This document shows positions 1 to 12,018 of a stretch of 64,000 nt of DNA, one piece after another; the stretch's first letter is position 1, and each line of letters opens with the position of its first letter. The notes under the pieces are model-generated. The model was given only the letters and a program-made list of their open reading frames with translations, did not search any database and was not told where the DNA came from. The position numbers were made by a program, and so were the translations under genes. Source of the DNA: Silene conica (lineage: Eukaryota > Streptophyta > Magnoliopsida > Caryophyllales > Caryophyllaceae); NCBI GenBank assembly GCA_029255685.2, contig CM055313.2, forward strand, positions 48,440,079 to 48,504,078, written 5' to 3'.

Positions 1-160
1 TGAGGTAAGTTACGGGGATGTAACTCTTCTTTAAGGGGGGTGGAATGTAACATTCGGTGATTTAATTGATGTTTTGTGTTTCAAGTTTACCTGAGTTGGA
101 GTAGATGTTATGCGTATATGGTTGAACTTCAGGACGAAGTTCATTTTAAGGGGGGAAGAC
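1..160 (+). mobile_element. Gy1: 3' internal end of a Ty3/gypsy element with polypurine tract
   Basis: Non-coding tail of a gypsy-type element whose body lies left of the window. It ends in a purine run (AAGGGGGGAAGAC, 148-160) directly before an LTR start TGTAATACC, the usual plus-strand primer arrangement. A second, very similar purine run (AAGGGGGGTGGAATGTAAC, about 33-51) lies upstream, so the tail may contain a duplicated primer region, or the LTR could begin near 48. No coding sequence is seen. Confidence 0.6.
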
Positions 161-918
161 TGTAATACCTCGTATTTTGTCTATTATAATATTTACTGTG
201 AGACCTCACTCGGGTTTAATACTATAATCGTAACGTATTAATCATTATTGTGTATGCACCGTATAAGTTTATTAAAAGTTAACGTGTTAATGGTTGGTAA
301 ATCGTAAGTCATGTAATGTGGGCTAAAACCGTAATAGCAAGTCATGTATGTCGGGCCCAATACCTTACCATCTACGTATAACCAACCAAACCCTACATTT
401 CCCTTAAAAACCTACGTAACACACCTCCTCTAAACCCTAATTTTATTCCTGCAAACCCTTCCCCTATCTGTGACGGCTGGAGAGCGAGTGAGAGTGAAGC
501 ACGACGGTGGTCCAGGGCTGTTTCCGAGGCCGGCTAAAGCGTTTTCAGGTGAGGTAAGGTGGTTGTCTTTTACGTTTTTTTTATTCACCATCGCGTGTGT
601 CCTACGGTGTCGCCATGGTTAGGTTGTCATGGGTGGTTTGGGTGAGTCACAAGGGTGAGCATGAGGGTTGGAGTTTGGTCGGGGTTGTCACGGTGGCCGA
701 AGGGGAGGGTGTCGGTGTTGTAGAGTAGGTCGCATTTTCGGTCTGTTGTCGCGAGGCTGGGTTTGGTCGTAGTACATGTGTGATGGGGGTGGTTCCACCG
801 TTGACTTAGGGGAGGTCGACGCGGTGGTACCACTGTTTGCGTATGGCCCGATGTCGAGGGTGGCGATGTGGTGTTTTCGGTTAGTGTTGGTTTTGTAGCG
901 TTGTCCACTACTACAAAA

Positions 919-1110
919 TATCAAATAGACATCACTTAATAGAGATCAGATTTTTAAAAAATCTGATGCATAAATATATACATCAGTTATTTCGCAAAAT
1001 CTGATGTCTATCTATTTATATAGACATCAGACTTTTCAATAACCCATGCATATTTAAAAATGCACTTTTTAATTTATAAAATATACATCAGATTTTAAAA
1101 AATTCCATGT
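919..1110. repeat. CACTA-A left subterminal repeat cluster
   Basis: Multiple degenerate copies of a motif around GACATCAGAT and its complement ATCTGATG are spaced a few tens of bases apart. The matching cluster lies at 5228-5560 in mirror orientation. In the CACTA family such subterminal repeats bind the transposase accessory protein. The motif differs completely from the one in CACTA-B. Confidence 0.75.
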
Positions 1111-2489
1111 ATAACCTAAAAAATTATTCGTGTTATCGCGTACCTTAGTAAAGTAGTGGGGTTGATTATTTTTTCATTATTTCCCCCAAATTCTCTTCTT
1201 CTCCAATGCAAAACACCACAAAATCATAGTATTCGTTCTCGTCCATCAACGGTCATCATCAACTCGGCTGCTCGTACATCATTGATCCTCCAACTCGGCA
1301 TCTCCTAACTCGGTTACTCCATTATAGGTATTTGTCAACTCCTCTTCATCGTACTTATCTTAATTTGGGATTTTTTCTGATTCGGTTTTGATTTGTTATA
1401 TTATTTCGATTTTCAGTTGTGTCATTCAATTTTTTCGTTTATTGGTTAGTTCTTTTGTCCATTGATTGCTAAATAGAACTTAAATCTAGTATCTAATTGA
1501 GTGAGAGGAAAATTAGGGTTAACTCCTTGTCAGCATTTCGAGCGGTTTAATGGTATTGGATTGGTGTGGGCGCGCTGCTTGGATATATGATTTTATTCAC
1601 ATTTTGTTAATATTGTAATTTGCCTTTAAGGACTAGAAATTACCAGTTATTAAGACCCTAGGCTTGAACATTGCCGCAATTTACAATACTGTCAATCATC
1701 ACTCTTCTATATAGAAATTTTCAAGTGCCTAAAATGCGGAGCACTCTGAAAGTAGTTGCTGTGGAAAATTCAGTGGGTAACGGAAGTCAAAGTTTGTTTG
1801 GGCATTTTTGCGCTGTCTAGCCGCTGAAACCGTATAGAAATAGGATGTTTGCTTCAATTTTGTAGCATTTAGATTATGTAGAACTGCAGATACATTTTGA
1901 CAGTCAGTAATCCTACAAAATAGTCATAAGGTTCATTTGGATATAACATTCACGTAATCTTGTTATAAAGGGAATGTTGTATGGAATTATGAATCCTCAT
2001 AGATGTGTATTTGATACCCAAACTTTATCTATTGCTATGGATCTCTAGTTTCACTTGTAAATTTCTCTAACTTCATTTCAATTTTTCAATTTACATTTCA
2101 TTATTATCCGATTGAATTTGTGTATTAGTTCAAAAATTGATTTTCAATGTGCAATTTGGGTTAGTCAACCCTAATTGACAGGCAGCGAAATTTAGGTGAA
2201 AGTATCTATACAAAGCAATTCGTATGTACGGAATTGAAGTTAGTAGGTAGTAAATGATTCATACTGGTAAAATTGAAGTTTGTAGGTAAAATAACTATTT
2301 GAAGGATTCATGTAAAATAGCTATTTGAAGGATTCATACTGGTAGAATTGAAGTTAGTAGGTAATGATCATCGTCTTGTAATTGTGTTCAGATATTACTA
2401 AAATGCGTTATTTCCAAAAGAGTAGTATCCATTTAAAAAATATTTTCGGAATTATGGGATGATGATAGATTGGATCTTGGGTATAGGAA

Positions 2490-4140
2490 GCAACAACAGG
2501 TGACAGGAAGGTCAGCAGCAGCAGCAGCAGGAGCAGCAGATGATGGGGCAAAAGCAGCAAACTGGGGGTGATTTGTCGTCTCCTCATACGGTTTCTAGGT
2601 ATTCTTATTGTCTTTATAGATTGTGATAATGAACGCAAATATCCTGATTTTGACCGGAGTTATGATAGGTACTGCTGTCTACTTACCTCTTGACCGTTGC
2701 TATTTGGTTAATTTTCTTTGGTATCTTTATGTACTTCTATCCCTTTGCAAATGGAAGTATAAGATGCTAGAGGTCTAATGTTAAACTGATGAGTTTTCCG
2801 CAAATCACAAATATACAAAACACTAATTGCATCTGATATTTTAGGTACATATGTAATGCATAGTTAAATACTTTTGGACTTCTAAGCTATGTTACTCCGA
2901 CTCGGCTTGAAAGGTCGGACATGGGTGCGTATCTAAACTTGAAATTGTCAAGTTTTTGGTCTAAAATGAAGTGTCAAGGGAATAGGGAATAGGTTCATCA
3001 TAGCGAATGCTTTCTTTATGGCAAGGGAATAAGTTCATCATCATCAGGCCCTAATTCTATATACTGTTCTCTTTTATGCCCTTATTATTTTATCAACTAG
3101 TCATGCTTCTGTCTAAATTTAAGATTACCATTTCTGCTCACTCCCCATGCAGTTGTTGCTCTCTTGTTTGCAATGTTAGCATTTGCAACTGTCTGTTCTA
3201 GGCTGGAATATTTTATTTATTATGCGAGTCTGTTTCTTGGTGAGTAGTGCCTCCAATGCATGCAGTTGTAGTATGAAGTGATGTGGGAGCACAAACTATG
3301 TTTGAAACAGAGCTACGGAACTTTGTTACAGAGAGAAAGATTCAGGATTGGGTTCATTTCATCAACAAAACCCTCACTGTAACACCATACCTTGCGTCAA
3401 TCGATGTCCTTGTCCAAAACTCACAGGTACCTGCAGTGATAGTTGCTCCTATCTTTATCAGAGAATTTTACATGAGCTCCGTTAAATTCTTTGCTCGTAA
3501 TAACTTAGGAATGTCTTTGTAGTTTTTTACCGTTTGAGCAATTTCCCAAATTAACAGTAATATGGAGATATTGTCCATATATGTAGTGTATTTGTGTTAG
3601 TTTTGCACTTTTTTTAGGTTATATTAAACCAAGATCCTGGTGGGTATTTCACTGCAATTCTTGATTTTCTGGACATCACAATAAAATCGACAAAGATTTG
3701 TCTGCCTCGTTCTTTATATGCAATTGTTTGCCATTGATTGTAATGTTGTGGTCTATAATAACAATTGATTGATTACTTGATTTACTGTGTGCTTTATCCT
3801 GTTTTGATCGACATTAAGTTTCTAATAAAATATCTATTGCTTGCAGGAACGCTCGGAATGGGAAATAAAAAATGAATGTGTATTTTTTCAGAAGGCAGGA
3901 TATTATGCTTCCTGCAAACAAAATTACAAGCTGACAGACCTGAAAAATACTCTGCACTAAAGACCTACAAGCTGCACACTCACTCCACACAGTCACACAC
4001 ACTCAAGCACAACTGCCATACACCACAGTGCAATGACTTCCTCAATGGCGTTCAAGCCCTTCACTTGTCTCCGCCAATCCACACGGCCTTCGCACAGCAA
4101 TCAACTCTTATTAGAGTTGCTCTTAACAGCCCCAAGGTCT
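2490..4140 (+). pseudogene. Captured host-gene fragments inside CACTA-A (unidentified)
   Basis: Several stretches look like plant exons with splice borders rather than transposon sequence. About 2493-2577 reads as a glutamine-rich segment ending at an AG|GTATTC donor. An ORF at 3283-3522 (79 codons) has an exon-like part ending at CACAG|GTACCT (about 3426). A stretch after the acceptor TTGCTTGCAG (3846) stays open for 37 codons to a TAA near 3960. A further segment begins with an ATG at 4033 after a CA-rich leader, encodes a basic, serine- and leucine-rich N-terminus resembling an organelle-targeting peptide, and ends near a possible donor at 4136. I do not recognise the parent genes. Capture is inferred by analogy with Pack-CACTA elements and with CACTA-B in this window. 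Confidence 0.4.
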
Positions 4141-5227
4141 TTTTTTTCCTCCTTTTTTTTCTCAAGTTGTCATTTTTGTATGATTGACACTACTACATTT
4201 TCTGTCACATTGTTGATTATTCTGTGATGACTTTTAATTTGTTATTATTTGGCTTTGTTATTTGGCTAAATTGTTAACTACTCCTTCCTAGTCATTGCAA
4301 AACCAAATGTAAACAAACGACCGTCACTAAAAGAGCCTACCTTATATTGAGTAGCTGACAGTTTATATATTTGTCACATTGTTGATTATTCTAGTTGGCA
4401 ACCTTTTTGTGTCTGCAACAAAGATGTAAGTTGCGTACACCCTCCAGCATCCTAACATTGATGTAGATTAGTTTGAAACTCAGGTCTTCAACAACCTTAC
4501 ATAGCTATGACATGGTCCGAAATAAACCAAAGGGGGGAGGATATGTCGTATAAATTAATGTTGTTAACTTATGTTTACTAAGTTTCTGATGCAGTAACCA
4601 TAACATAACAGTGATAACACCATAAAAATCTGTTATTATTATCATTATTGTGTTCTTAAAATTAGTAGTAGTGGTAGTATTCGAGCGTAAGGATGGAGCC
4701 ATTGATAATTTTTAGCTATACATACTTATCAGCCCCGCCCCATCAACAGGCCTGCCATTATCCATGAAACCATTTTTCAGTAGTTCCTTAATCTGGCATA
4801 TCTTGCGCCATCCCTAACAGCTGTGTGGTGTCTGATGTCTAAGATTGTGCAGAGTGCAGAGGTGCTGTTCTGGTGCCAGTGTAGTAGTGCATTATGCTGG
4901 CCAGGTCTATGTTGAGCAGGTCTATATTGAGCAGTTGCAGTAGCTGGTTGTGGAATGCTGGTTTGATTAGTATGATTTGTAGGTGCTATGGTTGGTTGGT
5001 TTGTAGTTGCTGCAGACTGTCATCTGGTGGCAGTACTGTATTTTTTATGTGTAATTGTAGTAGTACTACAGGCAAGCAGTTGCAATGATGTAGGAGTGCG
5101 TACGTAATGAATGTATTGGCCATGGATGTATTTGGTGACTATTGATTTCGGATGCTTGTGATTTTTGCGTAATTGAATTGGTTGAATAAACCGGCCTATT
5201 AAACATTTTTTTTAAAAAAACAAAAAT

Positions 5228-5560
5228 AAACAATATGCATCAGATTTTTCAAAAACCTAATGTCTAACAGAGGCAATAGACATCAGTCTTTAGTAGAACA
5301 CTGATGCATATCTTACGAATAGACATCAGATAAAATACAACTGATGTCTAATAGAGGCAATATACATCAGTTTTTAGTGGAACACCGATGCATATCTTTT
5401 GAATAGACATCGGATAAAATAAAATGGATGTCTTTTTTATAAATAGACATCGGATTTAAATCTGATGTATATGTATAAACGAATATACATGTGTGGACTA
5501 TGCATCAGTTGTAAATCTGATGCATATTGATGAAAATGTCCGATGTCTATAATGATTTTT
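5228..5560. repeat. CACTA-A right subterminal repeat cluster
   Basis: Dense direct and inverted copies of the ACATCAGAT / ATCTGATGT motif run up to the right terminal inverted repeat. The spacing is irregular and the copies are degenerate, for example ACATCGGAT variants. It pairs with the left cluster at 919-1110 and supports the element borders. Confidence 0.75.
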
Positions 5561-5890
5561 GTAGTAGTGGTCGTCAGGGAGTAGGGTAGTCGGATTCGGT
5601 GGCTGGGTGTGGGACCAGGCCTGGTAGGGGCCTTGGTTCACCCCGCCAGAGGTGGTAGGTAGCGTGACTGGTGGTCGGTGGTCGTGACGGAGTTACACAG
5701 GCTGGTCGGGTTTGTGGTTACGCGAGTTGGTCGGTTTATAGGTAGGTGTTGGAACCAGCCATGGCTCAATCACCGGCTAGTCGTGGCTGGCGTGGTGGTT
5801 GATGGCGGGTGTGGAGGTGTATGGGTGTTTAGGGTGGAGATGAGCCGCGGGGTAATACGGTTTTGGGGTTGTTGTGTGGTAACATAAGGA

Positions 5891-6012
5891 GTTTATTATT
5901 ATTATTATATTATTTACGTTAAATTAGTATTATTACTACTATTATTATTATTATTATTATTGTTATAATTATTATTATTATTATCATTGGTATTACTTTA
6001 ATGTTATATATT
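5891..6012. repeat. (ATT)n microsatellite in Gy1 LTR
   Basis: About 120 bp of imperfect TTA/ATT triplets sit in the right half of the split Gy1 LTR. No other feature is seen in it. Confidence 0.85.
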
Positions 6013-6371
6013 ATTATGGTATTCGTGGTAGTAAAAGATTATGAGTCGGGAAGTTGATGTTTTAAGAAAGTTTCTACTTCAGGAAAGTTTTCATTTTTGG
6101 AAAGTTTCCACTTATAGAGGGTTGCTATATATAGTAAGTGTAAGTTGACTTATGGAAGTTCGGTAAATTTATTAATTTGTTACTTATACATGTTTAGGTG
6201 ACGGTTTCCGCGTGGAACACTTCTAGCAACCCTTTCTGGTTGACTTGTCTTCCTGCAATTCGAGGTAGGGGAATACTGTATACATAGTGATGAGTAATCT
6301 GATTATTATCTAATGTTAACTATGTACATCTTATTGTATGAATGGTGCTTTATTGTGATTAATTGTCTGCA

Positions 6372-6543
6372 TATTTCTTGTGATACGGTGTGGCGGTAAT
6401 GGGTCTTGTGATATGGAGCGGAGTATAATGGGTCTTGTGATACGGTGTGGTGATTATTGGGTCTTGTGATACGGTGTGGAGATAATGGGTCTTGTGATAC
6501 GGGGTGGAGAATATTGGGTCTTGTGATTCGGAGTGGGGAAAAT
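6372..6543 (+). repeat. 29-bp tandem repeat in Gy1 LTR
   Basis: Units built on GGGTCTTGTGATACGGTGTG start at 6401, 6430, 6459, 6487 and 6516, with a partial unit near 6376, giving a 28-29 bp period. Copies vary by a few bases. Repeats of this kind are common in the transcribed part of LTRs; no function is evident. Confidence 0.85.
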
Positions 6544-6942
6544 CGACTTTCTATTTATAAGTAATGCCTTGATTGCTAATTTCCTCTACTCAACCTTGTG
6601 GCTGACCCCGCGTATTCGTGATCACCTGTGATGAACCATTATTGGGGAGCAGATTGACAGGTACTTGAGACTATGGGAGCTAAAGGGATGAGAGAGCTTG
6701 GATCCGGACCAGACCAGACCAGAGTCTAGATCACCATAGTAGTTCTGTTATGAGTTGTAAAGTTTACTTAATCTTTTGAGACAGTTTTGGAAACAGTTGT
6801 AAGAGCTTGTTTTGAGTTTAACATTTAATAAAGTATTGTGTTCTTTCCTTTGTTATCTACTGCCTCGGTAATCCGAGATGGTAACACCCTTAATTATCTG
6901 GGGAGTCCTAGTTCAGGTCCCTAAATAAATGGGGGTGTTACA

Positions 6943-7615
6943 CCGGTCGACCGACCAGCTTCTCTGGTCGGCCGACTGAGGTAGTTAGTCGACCGACCGA
7001 AACTGTTGGTCGGTCGACCAACCTCGCGTATGTTCAGACCTGTTTTTCTTCGTTAATTATAATATCTTATGACGAGACCGAAAGGAGACTTGTAGGATGC
7101 TAGTAATTACTAACCCAAAATTGAAAGATACGGGGAGGGTATTAGTTAACATTTTAAGACAGCTAGGTTACTAAGACTGAAAGGTATGTGACCTACATTT
7201 TAGGAATCACCTTTATTGTTGATACCCAATATTCGTGAGACCTAGGAACTAATAGCATAGGCGGAAAGGAGCTATTAGATAACATAGACTGAGAAGATTT
7301 GTTATACCCCTTACGCGACTGCAATACATGTTGACCTAGACTATATGCCATCGTAGCTTTGAACGAACCAATCATCCTAACAGCCTTTTACCGTAGTCTT
7401 TATTCGTATCTTTGTTTCAGATTTATCTTACTTTATTTTGTTAGACTTAGTAAAGACCAAACAAAATCAAAACCCCCAATCTGTTACCTTAAAACATAGA
7501 CCTAAAACAATCAACCCTCCTATCCTCCTTGTGGTTCGACCCTTGACTTACTCTATCTATAGTTTAAGTTTAGGAATATAAATTTTATCTTTGACACCCA
7601 CAACGACGGGTATCA
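6943..7615 (+). mobile_element. Ath-a: right part of an Athila-like LTR
   Basis: It matches the right end of the Ath-c LTR (14844-15201 and 19068-19737) in order, including the polyT/C tract and the terminal ACAACGACGGGTATCA. The left part of the LTR and the element body are outside the window or displaced by Gy1. It begins with four 12-bp palindromic modules at 6945, 6966, 6987 and 7008, exactly 21 bp apart. It probably inserted into Cop-a, whose sequence resumes at 7616. Confidence 0.75.
6945..7019. repeat. Four GTCGAC-type palindromic modules at 21-bp spacing (Ath-a LTR)
   Basis: Modules are GGTCGACCGACC (6945), GGTCGGCCGACT (6966), AGTCGACCGACC (6987) and GGTCGGTCGACC (7008). Start-to-start spacing is 21 bp each time and the 9-bp spacers are unrelated to each other. 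Confidence 0.85.
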
Positions 7616-7846
7616 CATGTTAAGATACATTTTAAGATTGCCTGGTCGTGGCGGGAGCTACTATCGTGTTTCACATGAGTTAGTTCTTGGACTAATGACT
7701 GTTCTCTGAGGTGGCATAGTTTTCAGATTAACTTTGATTCATGTCCTAACACCTTCGTAACTGGGGTTTATAAGGACATATTTTGGGTTATATTGGGCTA
7801 TGGCCAGCCGGAAGGAATAGGTCGATTAGGAATTGTCCACCCCTAG
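7616..7846 (+). mobile_element. Cop-a: internal remnant of a copia-like element (left piece)
   Basis: Non-coding or decayed sequence between the Ath-a LTR end and the Gy2 solo LTR. The TSD CCTAG at 7842-7846 recurs at 11786-11790, so this piece is continuous with 11791-12018, which leads into a copia-type polypurine tract and LTR. No domain is recognisable in it. Confidence 0.5.
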
Positions 7847-8674
7847 TGTAAAACCCCTCGCGAAAGCGGAAATATAAACATACAAAAGTACTAAAAATGC
7901 AGCGGAATTAAAACTTTTTAAAGTAACTAAACGACATGCGAGAAGTCTTAAACTGAAACAGAAACTGAAATTGGAATAAAACCAAAATAGATAAGTAACA
8001 ATTCTAAGTATCAAAATAAATATGTACATCAGCCTGGGATGGAACATCCCTACAGGCACCAAAACGAAAGTAACAAAAGTCTAAGAGTCTAGCTAGGCGA
8101 TATAAAGGTAAGTCATATGATGACAACAGGATCATCACTCGCTAGCCCTCTCGTAACCCTGCTCCAACCTGCATGTACCTACATACATGAAAACATGTAC
8201 GCCACAATCAGTGGGGAGTGACTAGAGTTCTCCTAGCCACCTTTTGTGACAACACGTAACACATAAAACAATACAGAATACTCCAACATATATCAACATG
8301 TGAAGCATAAACAACTCATCAACTGTTCTCATACCATCCTGTAAACTCTTGTGCACGACTCTCAACCAACTTCATAAACCGTTAGGAAGGAGAGCCGGTT
8401 TCCCTACTGGTTACCCAGTCGGGGGGTCTTTCAATCCAACTATTTATGAAACCGAACTAAGAGTCACCCAATGCCTTGGATGATCAAACCATAACTCAAA
8501 CAAATATACATTTACTCATCCTTATCAATAACTATATCTGACACGTACCAACTCAAGGCAAGCAGATAAGTTCAGCAAGTAAAAGGTTCAGCGGTCAACT
8601 TAAGACATAACCTAGTACCAAAACGTTCAGCAAGCAAGGACTCAGAGGCCAACTTAAGGCATGGACCTGCCAAT

Positions 8675-9738
8675 TGTGGGGAATAAAGCATGTATTCACC
8701 CTAAACTTGCAGGATTATAATGAAAAATACAGTTGTGTTTATAGTCATAAGATTAAAAAGGATAAGAAAAAGAATTCAACCTTTGTTCCTTTGTGCTTAT
8801 GGCCTAAGAACAGGAATTAAAGTAAATTCCCTCCTATAACTTGCACCCAAGACTTGATTGAGATGATGCCGCGTGTGCTAGAAAATACTCTCCAATTGCC
8901 TTGCAATATGGGGAGAGCTTTTGTGAGGTTTTAGATGTGAGATCTGAGTTTTTGGGAAAAAGATGTTCTCAAAACCCTAATTATGAGAATTATGAATTAC
9001 CAGTCAGTGACAAAAGGAGAAAGACTCTCCTTTTGTATTACTTAGGTCGGCCGAATGGGTCTTGGGTAAGGGTGGGCTTATTCCACTCTTACCTTATACC
9101 TTTGCGTGATTCGACCCGTTTAGCTTTAAGTTGTTCGCGGGTTTTATTTATAAATCGTAACATGTTATCAGATATTAATACAGTCGATATATTAATAATG
9201 GTCTGACAAAATACGATATTGTATAATTACCCAAATTAATATAACTGTTTATATTAATACGCGAATACTATATTTAATTAAATATAACCGTTTATATTTA
9301 ATTTACGAATTAATCTTGTAATCCGTATTAGCTAAAATTATTTAATCCGTATTAAATAATAATCTCAACATCTTATTGACTAATTTATTAGTCAACACCT
9401 CTGACTAACTGTTTAGTCATATCCGGCATAAATGTGACTGTATTTTCATACCTTCACATCTCTCAAACGTGTCCTATAGGTGTGACGTATAGGGACCAGT
9501 TGATCACCGCCATCCGTATGACAATAACGTCAAACTTATCTAGCAAGCCAACCGTTATTGATAAACGTGGATCAACTGGTAATAATACAAAAGTATGCCC
9601 TTGTGATCCTTAAAGAGATTTAATAAGTCATTGTACTTAATTGTCAAGGACACCAGCCCCAACAATCTCCCACTTGTCCGTACAAGGGTATGTGCAATGA
9701 CGTTATCACACTACATGTGGAGGACACAATCTCCAACA
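8675..9738 (-). mobile_element. Cop-b: solo copia LTR nested in Gy2
   Basis: A 1064-bp repeat reads TGTGGGGAAT...TCTCCAACA on the plus strand and is flanked by the 5-bp duplication CCAAT (8670-8674 and 9739-9743). It is the reverse complement of the Cop-d LTR at 55465-56529 (1065 bp), with the same internal landmarks. No internal region remains, so it is a solo LTR. The short ORFs at 8901-9206 and 9631-9975 are by-products of LTR sequence. Confidence 0.93.
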
Positions 9739-9754
9739 CCAATCATCAAGACAC

Positions 9755-10145
9755 TAGACTCAGCGGCCAACTTAAGGCATAGACTAGCATCCAAAAGTAA
9801 AGAACTCAGAGGCCAGCTTAAGGCATGTCCCTTCACCACATCACAAGGTACTAAACTCAAAGGCCAGCTTAAGGCATGTTCTAGCACCAAACATCTGCAC
9901 CCTGGGCAAGGTGTCAGTTCCTTAGCTATCCCGTTGTGCAGCTGCTCTACTCGTCAGACTCAGAGGCCAACTTAAGGCATGTTCCAACGCGATCACTATC
10001 ACACATGTCTACTCAGAGGCCAGCTTAAGGCATGTTCCAGACACGACAAACATACACATATAGGGCTCAGAGGCCAACTTAAGGCATATCCCCATATATG
10101 ACAAACAACTCACGTATTAAGTTCAGAGGCCAGCTTAAGGCATAA
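9755..10145 (-). repeat. CTTAAG-centred interspersed repeats in Gy2 LTR
   Basis: Copies of a 20-bp unit (plus strand CTCAGAGGCCAACTTAAGGC) recur at intervals of roughly 45-100 bp; further copies lie at 8560-8665 left of the nested Cop-b LTR. They correspond to the ten-copy arrays in the Gy3 LTRs. Confidence 0.85.
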
Positions 10146-10450
10146 CTTAATACGCATCAATACAATGTCAACCAAAGTCTATGAACTAATCTATAGTTCT
10201 ATTTTTCTTAACTCCTAATCAACACTTAATTGACCCCGAGAACGAAGTTGAGGGAGAGCCGGTTTCCCTTTCGGTTACCCGACCGGGGGGTCTCTATCCT
10301 TACTCTATTCCCGAACCCAATATAATGTTGCCCATCCTCTGGGGACCTCAATTACATGCCAAAGGTACACAAAACGACTTTCAACCAAAACCGACTAACC
10401 ATCTGAAAGTTACGATTAAATTACAAAGTCAAATAGCCTACAGGGGTCCC

Positions 10451-10832
10451 CAGCCGGTCGGCAGGCAGCCGGTCGGCAGGCAGCCGGTCGGCCGGCTGGT
10501 GACCTCTTCAGCCTGTCTTCTTTCTTTAAAACCCAGAACACAAAAGGGCTCCCAGCCGGTCGGCAGGCAGCCGGTCGACCGGCTGGGAAGACCTTCCCTT
10601 AGCCTTCACCAAACACGTAACCATCCCCACATGCACTCCCAGCCGGCTGGCAGGCGGTCGGTCTGCCGGCTGGGCTCCCCTTCTATCCTATATTCTTCGC
10701 AAACACCCTCAATACAACAATGACTACCAGCCGGTCGGCAGGCAGCCGGTCGGCCGGCTGGCAGTCCTAAGGCCAAACTCTTAAAAATACGAAAAACACA
10801 AGGATGCGCTCCCAGCCGGTCGACCGGCTCAG
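10451..10832. repeat. GC-rich palindromic clusters in Gy2 LTR
   Basis: Five clusters (about 10451-10500, 10553-10586, 10638-10672, 10727-10763 and 10811-10831) are built from CCAGCCGGTCGG and its complement. Most begin CCAGCCGG and end CCGGCTGG, so each could fold into a strong hairpin. The surrounding LTR is AT-rich, so the clusters stand out by composition. Confidence 0.85.
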
Positions 10833-11790
10833 GGAGCCTGTAACGAAAACGCGATTTTCCAGAACTTCATATACTTCACAAATCGACTCTAAAACTCGAA
10901 TAGCACTACAATTGATGTTTACCCAACAACATAAATCATTCAATACTACTATTCTACCAGCAAACAAGTCCCATAACAATCCTCAAATGATTATATCGAG
11001 TATCCGTCGCAAAATGTGAAAAACCGAAAATGAACTTAGGAACATATAACAACCACTTAAAGCATGAATTCTTCATATCAACATCATCCTAAACATATTA
11101 CTAAGTCCTTTGATCAATATACATCAACAAAAACAGAAACCAACACAAGAATCGCAACAAACATGCTAATATACACATAAAGGCCGAGTTTCTCATTATC
11201 GTCACCTTTCAAGCTAGTCCGGCTAAAGATCCTCCTCAACTATGTAGCTATCGATGTCCGGGTTGTCCAATCCTTCACCTACAAACACGAAAAACGGGTT
11301 TAAGAACATCAAAACGGAATTTATGTAAAACAGGCCAGATTTCGAAATGAAGGGATTGAGAAACGGAAGTGATTGATGGCTTGGAAATTGAATGAGGATT
11401 CCGAAAATGTTATTGTTACCTCGAATCGATGAACGGATGATGAAGAATTTCTGAAAAAGAGATGAATAAAATGGAGGTTTTAAGAAGGTTTATGTTTACA
11501 GTGAAAGGAGTTGTGAGGAAGATGAATTATGACGACTTAAGGGTTTTTAGGGGTTTATGTAGTTGTCCTTTCTGTATTATGAAACGGGTTAGGAAAATAG
11601 AACGGGTATTTGTTTTACGAGTTTAAGCCTTACCAAGTTTGTATTCGTCTTAAGGACTTAAGGTTCTTAAGACGGATCTTACTTTTAAATTAAAATCTTT
11701 CGAAATAAATTATTAAAATATTATTTTATACGTAAAATAATTTAAAACGCTTAAATTAGATTTTACGAAAATACGGGCTGTTACACCTAG

Positions 11791-12018
11791 TCAGGGTAGA
11801 GAAATATATCTAGGCCACTCGAGGAGAAAAATAACTAGAAATGCGTGGCCACGCTCAGAAGGTATCTATGGTAGATAATTTCGGTCAGTAGTTATAAATC
11901 CAGATCGAGAAAAACCACTCTAGATAAGATCAATTGCGAGCACGACCTGAGAAGATGTCTTGCATTGAGTGGGAGATAGTAATAGGGCAAGAGAATTGGT
12001 AACGCACAAGTGGGAGAT
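11791..12018 (+). mobile_element. Cop-a: 3' internal end with copia-type polypurine tract
   Basis: This is the continuation of Cop-a after the Gy2 solo LTR. It ends in ACAAGTGGGAGATTA, the purine-rich primer found directly before many plant copia LTRs; the tract before Cop-e-like LTRs is comparable. No intact coding sequence is visible. Confidence 0.6.

Larger units (their letters stand above)
906..5569. mobile_element. CACTA-A: non-autonomous CACTA (En/Spm) DNA transposon
   Basis: The ends are CACTACTACAAAA (906-918) and the inverted TTTTTGTAGTAGTG (to 5569), flanked by the 3-bp duplication GTC at 903-905 and 5570-5572, the diagnostic CACTA signature. Subterminal regions (about 920-1110 and 5230-5560) are packed with a roughly 10-bp motif related to ACATCAGATT in both orientations, as expected for transposase-binding repeats. 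No TNPD- or TNPA-like ORF is visible, so it is non-autonomous. The 4.66-kb interior holds exon-like host fragments (about 2490-4140). It inserted into the Gy1 LTR. Confidence 0.92.
161..6942 (+). mobile_element. Gy1 long terminal repeat, split by CACTA-A
   Basis: It starts TGTAATACC after a polypurine tract and ends GTGTTACA at 6942, a TG...CA repeat of gypsy type. About 2.1 kb remain once the CACTA insertion (906-5569) and one TSD copy are removed. It contains an (ATT)n microsatellite and a 29-bp tandem array in its right half. It abuts an Athila LTR at 6943, so Gy1 probably inserted into that LTR. The left flank is outside the window, so the host TSD cannot be checked. Family assignment to chromovirus-type gypsy is inference from the terminal motif. 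Confidence 0.65.
7847..11785 (-). mobile_element. Gy2: solo LTR of a chromovirus-like gypsy element, split by Cop-b
   Basis: The plus strand reads TGTAAAACCCC...GGCTGTTACA, the reverse complement of the Gy3 LTR ends (TGTAACATCCCG...GGGGTTTTACA). It is flanked on both sides by CCTAG (7842-7846 and 11786-11790), so it is a complete insertion reduced to one LTR, most likely by unequal recombination. With the nested Cop-b LTR and its TSD removed it is about 2.87 kb, against 2.93 kb for the Gy3 LTRs. It shares with Gy3 the CTTAAG repeat array, the GC-rich palindromes and a short conserved reading frame. Confidence 0.93.

Noticed and set aside
2408-2638. Minus-strand ORF with a long poly-leucine run (signal-peptide-like)
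   Set aside because: It is the antisense reading of a CAG/AGC trinucleotide run; the plus-strand glutamine-rich reading fits exon-like borders better.
5678-5887. Small ORF of 69 codons in the Gy1 LTR
   Set aside because: Valine- and glycine-rich reading of G/T-rich LTR sequence with no domain or conservation visible.
8901-9975. Two ORFs of about 100 codons
   Set aside because: Both lie within or across the Cop-b solo LTR (inverted) and the Gy2 repeat array; matching readings at 55336-56350 are the same LTR sequence on the other strand.
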